DNA from: Oceanicaulis sp. HTCC2633
Lineage (GTDB): Bacteria > Pseudomonadota > Alphaproteobacteria > Caulobacterales > Maricaulaceae
Length of the DNA: 64,000 bases
Assembly: GCF_000152745.1 (NCBI RefSeq)
Contig: NZ_CH672428.1
Location: forward strand, 430,916 to 494,915
Direction of reading: 5' to 3'
Of the stretch, positions 58,344 to 64,000 are shown one piece after another. How positions within the stretch are numbered: the stretch's first letter is position 1; each line of letters starts with the position of its first letter. Under the pieces are notes generated by a model that saw only the letters and a list, made by a program, of their open reading frames with translations, was not told the origin of the DNA and made no database searches. The position numbers and the translations under genes are program-made.

Positions 58344-60602
58344 CTACGGCTTCAGCGCTTCGCGTTGCGCACGCGCAGTGAGATCAATGCCCAAGACCTT
58401 GACTGCGTCGACACCAAGCATTTCACGCGCCAGCGTTTCCCCTAAGGTTTGAAGCCTCTGAACCAGTTTTGCAAAGTCGACCACTTCACCTCCTGGGATT
58501 CGCCAGGTGCTTTGGCGACCCTGATTCACTAGAACAAATAGCCCCATCGATGAGTGACGATCTCTGAGATAGTCTCTGCAGAGCTGGTTCTCCAAGCGCT
58601 CAAAAAGTTTGGAGCCACTCCACTTCTCAGCCAATTTAAGTTCAATCGGAACTGGGCCATCAAAACCTGTCCCGAAGAAGCGAAGGTCAATGCGCTTCGC
58701 GTCAGCAAGCTCGTCCTCATTCGCAATGGTGTAACGACCGTTCGCACGCCGTCGAAGCTCCCAGCTAAGGAAATTTCGCATTTCTACTTCCTGCTCGATC
58801 TTTAAAAGAGTCGTTGCGACGCTGCTGTCACCATCTTCAAGGTCGGCTTTAAGGTCGGAGAATCTATGGACCGCCAGGTCAAATAGCTCCTGGTGATTTT
58901 TCGGTGTCCGTTCCTGTTCGCGATGAAATTCCAACACCTGCTTTGCTGACCACTTTTGTCCCTCCGCGTCCGTTTGCGCCTTTCTTCTGGCCTTTAAGAG
59001 ATACCAAGAGCGAGCCGAGTCGTGAGGATGCTCTCGTGACAGCAAGTGCAAGGCAGAGAACGCGGCTTTGCCGGGTATCTCTTCAAGAAGCGATGTTAGG
59101 CGGTCTCTTGCGTTCTGGGCGTTGTCACGGAGATTTGGCGTGTAGACGCCCTTACCGACCCGGTCGATATCATCCTCTATCCGCACAATGGAATGGACTA
59201 TCTCTATCAAGCGTTTGAGATGGACAGGCTCTCTAAAGGCATTCCGGGCGCTGATCCCAGAACTATGATGACTTCCAACCAGTCGTGTGATGAATCCCAT
59301 GACAAGTTGCAAACCATCGTCATCGGCAAAGCTAGGCAGTCGGTCTTCTAACGCCTCAAGTGCCTCCTGCGGTGCGACGCCTGCCCAGGTCGCGAACCAA
59401 ACAGCAAGATTATCGATCCGGACCAGTGTCCGGGATTTACGCGCCGCAAGCCGTGCGATTTCATTTGAGCTGATAGAAGACCCGTTGATGATTTTGTGCA
59501 GCTTCTCAAGCGACTGAAGATTATCAGGTTCTCTCCGGAGGCGTTTGAGCATGGGGGGGGCTACGCGGTCCCATAGCCATTGACCACTCCAGCTTACGTC
59601 ATACAGCAGGTAGTGGAGTTCACGGTCTTTGGTCGCTTGGTCGAGCTCGTAATTGATCTCTGTAAGCACAAGTGTCGTGATCAGATCAGGGAACCGCTGA
59701 AAGACATGCTGGAGCCAATACGGGAAGCCGTTGAGTTCCTTGACGGCGTAGCGGAAAGCAATCCCCGCTTCGGCTTCCGTGAGATTACTAGCCCAGTCTT
59801 TCGTTTCGCTGGCTTCGATACCCAAGCCAACCATGCCGAGTATGGTCGAGAATGAAATGCTATTGGCGGGTGCGCCTTCTGAGACTAGCTTTGGCGAATT
59901 CTTGCGCCAGTAGGCTACCACGCCATCGCGGAAAGCTCGCGCGACCTCGGCACCTAACTCAGGTTCGAGAACGTTCCAGTCGGAATAAGTGTACTGGTTC
60001 CGATCCTCACTTAGACACCGAAGACGTTCGTACACATATTCTTGCGCATTGCTGACCGCAGTTGGATCGTCAAATCTGGGATTTCTAAGGTGATCAACAT
60101 TCTTTGAAAGCCAGTCCCGCCAAGACCTGTGTGCTTCGTCTCGTTTGCGTTCCCGCTCTCGCTGGCTACGCTCGTAGTCGCGCTCCGACTGCTTATGTTT
60201 GCGTCGGGTAGAGTCAACTGGGGGGTGCATCAGTTTGCCGAGCTCTGCTTCCAGCGCGCCATCTCCGCTGGCGACTCGCCAAAGCGCTTTCCGATCTGCT
60301 GGTTTTCGACCTGAGTCCACATAGATGCTGAAGGCAAGGGACAGGGCGACAAGTTTGTCGTCCAGAAGATCACGCTCCCCAATCATTTGGACGGTCCGCC
60401 CGAAATCCTTCGTGTCGAAACGCGCAAATGACTTCCAGTAGCCACCTTGAATGAAGTGGGTGAGGCGTCGCCCCTCTTTTCGATCCAACGCGCGCTCGCG
60501 CCCGATATCTTCCCAGAAAATCGCGTCATTTAGCTCAGACCAGGAAGGCACTGATTTCGAGAGGTGGCCCTTCAGGTCGCGCAGACCACCGGCTTCATAC
60601 AA
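58344..60602 (-). CDS. Large helical protein with C-terminal PD-(D/E)XK-like nuclease domain (putative defence effector)
   Basis: A 752-aa protein without a recognised N-terminal domain; most of it is predicted alpha-helical with repeats of HEAT-like character. The last 120 residues look like a restriction-endonuclease fold: Asp639 (AKRIDLRFF), Glu654 and Lys656 (PIELKLAEKW), then LENQLCRDYLRD, the D...ExK pattern seen in nuclease effectors of NTPase-linked defence systems. Only a TTG at 60602 is available as an early start. It overlaps the ATPase gene by 31 bp with a -1 relation, so translation is coupled, or the two may be joined by frameshift. Function is inferred from partner and motif. 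Confidence 0.6.
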   Translation of the reverse strand: MYEAGGLRDLKGHLSKSVPSWSELNDAIFWEDIGRERALDRKEGRRLTHFIQGGYWKSFARFDTKDFGRTVQMIGERDLLDDKLVALSLAFSIYVDSGRKPADRKALWRVASGDGALEAELGKLMHPPVDSTRRKHKQSERDYERSQRERERKRDEAHRSWRDWLSKNVDHLRNPRFDDPTAVSNAQEYVYERLRCLSEDRNQYTYSDWNVLEPELGAEVARAFRDGVVAYWRKNSPKLVSEGAPANSISFSTILGMVGLGIEASETKDWASNLTEAEAGIAFRYAVKELNGFPYWLQHVFQRFPDLITTLVLTEINYELDQATKDRELHYLLYDVSWSGQWLWDRVAPPMLKRLRREPDNLQSLEKLHKIINGSSISSNEIARLAARKSRTLVRIDNLAVWFATWAGVAPQEALEALEDRLPSFADDDGLQLVMGFITRLVGSHHSSGISARNAFREPVHLKRLIEIVHSIVRIEDDIDRVGKGVYTPNLRDNAQNARDRLTSLLEEIPGKAAFSALHLLSREHPHDSARSWYLLKARRKAQTDAEGQKWSAKQVLEFHREQERTPKNHQELFDLAVHRFSDLKADLEDGDSSVATTLLKIEQEVEMRNFLSWELRRRANGRYTIANEDELADAKRIDLRFFGTGFDGPVPIELKLAEKWSGSKLFERLENQLCRDYLRDRHSSMGLFVLVNQGRQSTWRIPGGEVVDFAKLVQRLQTLGETLAREMLGVDAVKVLGIDLTARAQREALKP

Positions 60603-62650
60603 CCGGCCCGCTGAGACTTTCGGAATAGTCCCAGGAGGGGTTGGGCGAGGACGCTGGCGTGTTGGCTATCTACCAGCCTTGAAAGGCCTGCTGCGGTGGG
60701 TTCTATCAGCCATGCATACTGTTCGGAGACCTCGCAACCATATCGGTCAATAAGCGGTTCCTTTTCCAACAATGCGGCTAGGCAAGTCAGCATCGTAGGG
60801 AGATCGTCGATAGCCAGGCGATCGACGAACCCTGTCACCGCGTCGTCAAGTTCGTCCGCCCTGTGCGGGTTAGCGTCTGCAACCTTTCTGAGACACTGAT
60901 CCAACCAAGCAATACTATGCTTAGTGGCCGGGGCGCGAAAAAGTAGCTGGGACAACCAGTCGCGCTTTAGTGGGGCGTTTTCTGCCGCAAACGCCGTCCT
61001 GATGGTGCTCAAATCCTCTGGGCTTGCGACCGCTTCAACCGCCCGAAATGCGGCGATCCGGAGGTGCTTTTCGCTTGCAGGGTTCGACGCAATGGCAATG
61101 GCTTCTGATGCCGCGCTGCCCAACTCGCCCTGCCAGATCATTCGGACGAGGAAGCTAAGGACTTTGGGGTCATTCTTGTACTGCTTGATAAGCTGCTTGA
61201 TGTCGTCGGTGACATCGTCAGCAGCGAACCTCTGTACAGCCGCATAGTCGGTGACTGAGTGGTTGGATTTGTTCTCTGCAAGCCGCTCGCATACAGACCG
61301 TAAAAGTCGTCGCCGGGCTTCAGGCGCGAGCTGGCTAGGGTCGCCGCCCTCAAATAGCACCTCGGGTTCGATCCGTTCGACGCGGTCCCGAATTCTCTGA
61401 TCAAATATGGCTAGCCAAGGCAGGACCAAACGGAGCCGGGGTACAACCACTTCGAGCCCGTACTGGGTCCGAAAGAAGAGCTGTTCAATGGTCTGCCGCG
61501 AGGTCGGCTTTGCCAGAAGATCTCTGAACCAGACTGCAGCCAGGTATTCGCGGACGGATCGGTGGTGAAAGCGAACGGTCCCATAAATAGCTTCGTCAAA
61601 CACTGGGCGCGCCAGCAGAGCCGCGATGTCAGTGGCGTTCCAATCCGGAAGAAGATCACGGGCCGACAGGCCCGCCTCAGAGGACACGCCGTCGGGAACC
61701 TGAATATTGGGCTCCGCGGTGAGAACCGAAGCGCCAGCAAGACGGCACGCCGCCTCCTTAAGTCTCACGAGCTGGATTGGTCTGGCCTCATCCCGCGTCG
61801 GGTCCCGCTCGGCCAGACGTCTATCAACGCTCGCCTCAATGATTTCGAGCCTTGAGCCAATCTTTTTGTGTTGCGACCAGAAGCCGACCAGTTCCTCAAG
61901 GTCTTGTGGCCTGGAAGTGAATGACCAAGCATCAGCGCGCTCTACGGCTTCCAGAAATTCACGAGTGTCGGAAATCCCCCGAGCCTGCAGGAAGGCCTCG
62001 ACCTGACTACGGTTAAGGTCATTCAGGGCTACAACAAGGAATGATGAATTGGCGTCTGCCTGAGGTTTGCTCTCTTGCGCTTTGCCGGTGCCTGACGCCC
62101 CATCATCTGGTGCTGTCTGGATGGGGGCGAACGGGATCTCCTTCGCGCATAAGGCTCGGTCGGTATTGGGCCTCCAGGCAGAGGCGCGCCCCGTTATAAC
62201 CACATGTAGACGCTGTCTAGTCGACGCTACTTTGCGACCGATCCGCTTGATCGCTTTTTCAAAGTCCCCCGGATCACGGAGGCGCGCTTCATCAACCGAG
62301 TCGAGAAAAAGCCACGCCTCGTGGTCTGCTGCCAACCAAGCCTCAAAGTCCGTTAGGCTACCTTCTTCAAAAGCGATTTCGTCGATTGCGTCAGTTAAAT
62401 GCTCAAGCCGCAGGAAGAATGCGCTCTTGCCCTCGCTAATCAGGCGCTTGGCCGCATTCCTGATCTCTTCAGTTTTGCCGGACCCTGCCTCGGACAAAAT
62501 GATGACACGTCGATGCGTGAGAAGGTCAGACCACTTTTTGTAATTTGAACGACCGAGGAGGGCGAGATACTCGGATTGATCATCATCGACGTCTCCGAGC
62601 TCGCGGAATGTTCGATCAAGATCGATGAAATAGTCTTCTGAGGGGCGCAT
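60572..62650 (-). CDS. STAND/NACHT-like P-loop ATPase with helical repeats (putative defence sensor)
   Basis: A 692-aa protein. The P-loop is SEAGSGKT at 53-60 (VIILSEAGSGKTEEIRN), Walker B is WLFLDSVDEAR at 113-123, and a sensor-like VVITGRASAW follows. This is the NACHT/AAA signalling-ATPase style, with Asp-x-x-Asp-Glu in Walker B. The C-terminal half (about 400-690) is helical, HEAT-like (RRLLRSVCERLAEN; RIAAFRAVEAVAS; ATKHSIAWLDQCL). It probably senses a phage or plasmid signal and activates the nuclease-like protein encoded just downstream, overlapping by 31 bp. ATG at 62650 has no strong ribosome site. Confidence 0.68.
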   Translation of the reverse strand: MRPSEDYFIDLDRTFRELGDVDDDQSEYLALLGRSNYKKWSDLLTHRRVIILSEAGSGKTEEIRNAAKRLISEGKSAFFLRLEHLTDAIDEIAFEEGSLTDFEAWLAADHEAWLFLDSVDEARLRDPGDFEKAIKRIGRKVASTRQRLHVVITGRASAWRPNTDRALCAKEIPFAPIQTAPDDGASGTGKAQESKPQADANSSFLVVALNDLNRSQVEAFLQARGISDTREFLEAVERADAWSFTSRPQDLEELVGFWSQHKKIGSRLEIIEASVDRRLAERDPTRDEARPIQLVRLKEAACRLAGASVLTAEPNIQVPDGVSSEAGLSARDLLPDWNATDIAALLARPVFDEAIYGTVRFHHRSVREYLAAVWFRDLLAKPTSRQTIEQLFFRTQYGLEVVVPRLRLVLPWLAIFDQRIRDRVERIEPEVLFEGGDPSQLAPEARRRLLRSVCERLAENKSNHSVTDYAAVQRFAADDVTDDIKQLIKQYKNDPKVLSFLVRMIWQGELGSAASEAIAIASNPASEKHLRIAAFRAVEAVASPEDLSTIRTAFAAENAPLKRDWLSQLLFRAPATKHSIAWLDQCLRKVADANPHRADELDDAVTGFVDRLAIDDLPTMLTCLAALLEKEPLIDRYGCEVSEQYAWLIEPTAAGLSRLVDSQHASVLAQPLLGLFRKSQRAGCMKPVVCAT

Positions 62651-63217
62651 GGGATGTCTTATGGAAGGGATATTTTACCTTCAAGGGATTCGGCCGAGGG
62701 TGGGAGCCCGTTGGCGGAAATGGCATCTCGAACATAGGAATATACGGGCAGGAATTGACCCAGCCCCCTGATCCGGGCCGGAGGTTCTGAGGGCCTGACC
62801 ACGGTTGGTCCGCTATCGGGATTTTCCGGACAAAGATTTTTACTGAACCGTTTTCCGCCTACGGCGGTTGCGCTCACCCACGCCGCGAAGCGCAAGCGCT
62901 TCACAGCGCGGCCGAGCACTCTGAACAACGAGACCGAAGAGTCACATCCCAGGTTTTTTTCAGTCCGGACGGGACGCACCATTTTTGATGAAATGACCGC
63001 GCACCAGTGATCTAGCGACGTGCACACGGATCAGCTTGTTAGAGCTGAATGTTTTGCCCGCACCATTCCGCGAAAGTTCCGCCTTTAGTACCTTTCTCGG
63101 CAGGTCTCACTGGCCCGCATTGGTGACAAACTTCAAATTAAACACGTTTGTTATCTTGATATTCTCAACCCGCCCCTCACACTCCTGAATAAGTTCACTG
63201 AGTGATGGAGGCGATTC
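62651..63217. other. Right junction region of the island
   Basis: 567 bp without a credible gene. It holds a 16-bp palindrome GAAGCGC-AA-GCGCTTC (62887-62902) and a CCGCC-TAC-GGCGG hairpin just before it. A 122-codon minus frame here is compositionally GC-skewed and not convincing. The island's right end is probably inside this stretch. Confidence 0.45.
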
Positions 63218-63982
63218 ATGCCGACCTCGACAGATCTATCGGACCTGCGCCGCACCTTCCTGAGCCGGGCCCATGACGACATCCAGGCCTTGCACGCCCG
63301 CCTGCAGACCGATGGAGGATCTGACGTTGATCCAGATTTGCTGGATGACGTCGCGAGGCTGTCGCATCGACTCCTGGGGTCGTACGGATCCTTTGGTTTT
63401 CCAGCCATGGCTCGCAATTTCGAGCTCATCGAGGAGGTCGCCCTCACCCAGCTTTCTTCGGACCTTGATGCTCGCCCCGCATTGAAACAGACGCGCCTGC
63501 CGGACATGATCGCCGACATGCTCGATCAGGCGGGCGTGCTCAGGGATCTGGGCTATGAGCCTCGTACCGAAGACCTGTCAGTGTCGCCCCTTGTGGACCC
63601 CAGGGACAACAAACGCATTCTCTTTGTGGATGACGACACCAATCTTCATGGCCTCGCTGAGATGTATCTCAAGGAGGAAGGTTATTCTTCAGTCATTTAC
63701 GAGACATGCGCCAAAAACGCGGTCGAATACCTCAGCGCGCATTCCGTCGACGCCATAATCTGCGACTGGCAGCTTGAGGGCGACAATGGTCTCGACCTGC
63801 TCAGGAAAGTTCGCTCGGGCGGCTTGCAGCCCTCACGGGAAACGCCGTTCATTTTCATGACCGTCCCCTCCTCAAAGCAGGCGATCGAACGCGCCGGCCT
63901 GTACCGGCCGGATGGCTATCTCCTCAAACCCTTTGACGCGCATCGCCTTCATGGCGTTCTGGGGCGCGCGCTCGCGAACTGA
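63218..63982 (+). CDS. Hpt-REC two-component protein
   Basis: A 254-aa protein. The N-terminal phosphotransfer (Hpt) domain has His50 in ARLSHRLLGSYGSFGF, the form HRL-x-GS-x-G-x-FGF. The C-terminal receiver domain (about 132-250) shows the acidic FVDDD, phospho-acceptor Asp183 in IICDWQLEGDNGLDLL, Thr215 in FIFMTV and Lys237 in YLLKPFDAH. It relays phosphate inside a multi-step pathway; no partner kinase is in the window. GGAGGC lies just before ATG at 63218. Its composition is chromosomal, so it marks the right flank of the island. Confidence 0.88.
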   Translation: MPTSTDLSDLRRTFLSRAHDDIQALHARLQTDGGSDVDPDLLDDVARLSHRLLGSYGSFGFPAMARNFELIEEVALTQLSSDLDARPALKQTRLPDMIADMLDQAGVLRDLGYEPRTEDLSVSPLVDPRDNKRILFVDDDTNLHGLAEMYLKEEGYSSVIYETCAKNAVEYLSAHSVDAIICDWQLEGDNGLDLLRKVRSGGLQPSRETPFIFMTVPSSKQAIERAGLYRPDGYLLKPFDAHRLHGVLGRALAN

Positions 63983-64000
63983 TCGGACACGGTGGGTAAC

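Noticed and set aside
62659-63027. 122-codon minus frame in the right junction
   Set aside because: It spans palindromic DNA, has no domain and no ribosome site, and its codon pattern is not gene-like.
40344-63217. CRISPR array or prophage
   Set aside because: No spaced direct repeats and no phage structural or lysis genes were seen in the island.

Overview
The window is mostly a GC-rich alphaproteobacterial chromosome with a mobile island of about 22 kb near its right end. Gene content suggests a Caulobacterales/Maricaulales-type organism (Hyphomonadaceae or relatives). The pointers are an iron-sulfur bacterial photolyase, KDO and heptose genes for LPS, recG next to sdhE and mfd, a PopA-like c-di-GMP effector, a run of rlpA, dacC, tmk, holB and tatD, and Trp/ketone-body/CoA-transferase catabolism. 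The genus is an inference; no rRNA is present.

Chromosome, 1-40343. A light/singlet-oxygen style cluster comes first: FeS-type photolyase (cut by the window edge) and an SDR on +, then photolyase, FAD oxidoreductase, DUF1365 protein and a Cfa-like methyltransferase as an operon on -. The operon is preceded by a TGATCC-N18-TATAG promoter of the RpoE/ChrR type. Next are kdsA-hldE, a DUF3089 protein without the usual nucleophile serine, a DUF502 protein, a cold-shock protein, recG, sdhE, mfd, and a degenerate-GGDEF protein with an intact I-site. Catabolic genes follow: AMACR-like CoA transferase/racemase, BrkB-like protein, 3-oxoacid CoA-transferase AB, and an operon of FAH-family protein, tryptophan 2,3-dioxygenase, a stand-alone AsnC effector domain and serine dehydratase. 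Then come a BaiN-like flavoprotein, a succinate/acetate CoA-transferase, a VIT1-like transporter, a DUF1254 lipoprotein divergent from a TetR regulator with a perfect 9-bp inverted-repeat operator, tRNA-Ser(UGA), an apparently exported KatG, and the rlpA-dacC-tmk-holB-tatD-MBL run.

Island, about 40344 to 63150. Its left end has three overlapping tyrosine recombinases and a small HTH/coiled-coil protein, the layout of GInt islands (ginABCD). Just outside is a palindrome of two 8-bp arms around an 8-bp spacer that could be a recombination core site. After ginD there is a predicted small structured RNA with its own promoter and terminator. The cargo is mosaic. First is an AT-rich RiPP operon: a 65-aa precursor with a double-glycine leader, a radical SAM/SPASM-like maturase, a periplasmic HExxH (M61-like) peptidase with a PDZ domain, and a JmjC/cupin hydroxylase. 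Then come a decayed IS3-family remnant, a Fic protein, a C39-peptidase ABC exporter with its HlyD adaptor, and a two-gene unit of a NACHT/AAA-like ATPase and a large helical protein ending in a PD-(D/E)XK-like nuclease domain, which looks like an anti-phage module.

The most interesting system is the RiPP operon. The maturase resembles three-residue-cyclophane (triceptide) enzymes, the core carries Tyr-Ala-Lys, Trp-Gly-Arg and Tyr-Asp-Thr triplets, and a hydroxylase plus an envelope metallopeptidase are translationally coupled to the maturase. The C39 exporter and HlyD in the same island could remove the leader and export the product. The right flank returns to chromosomal style with an Hpt-REC response regulator at 63218.
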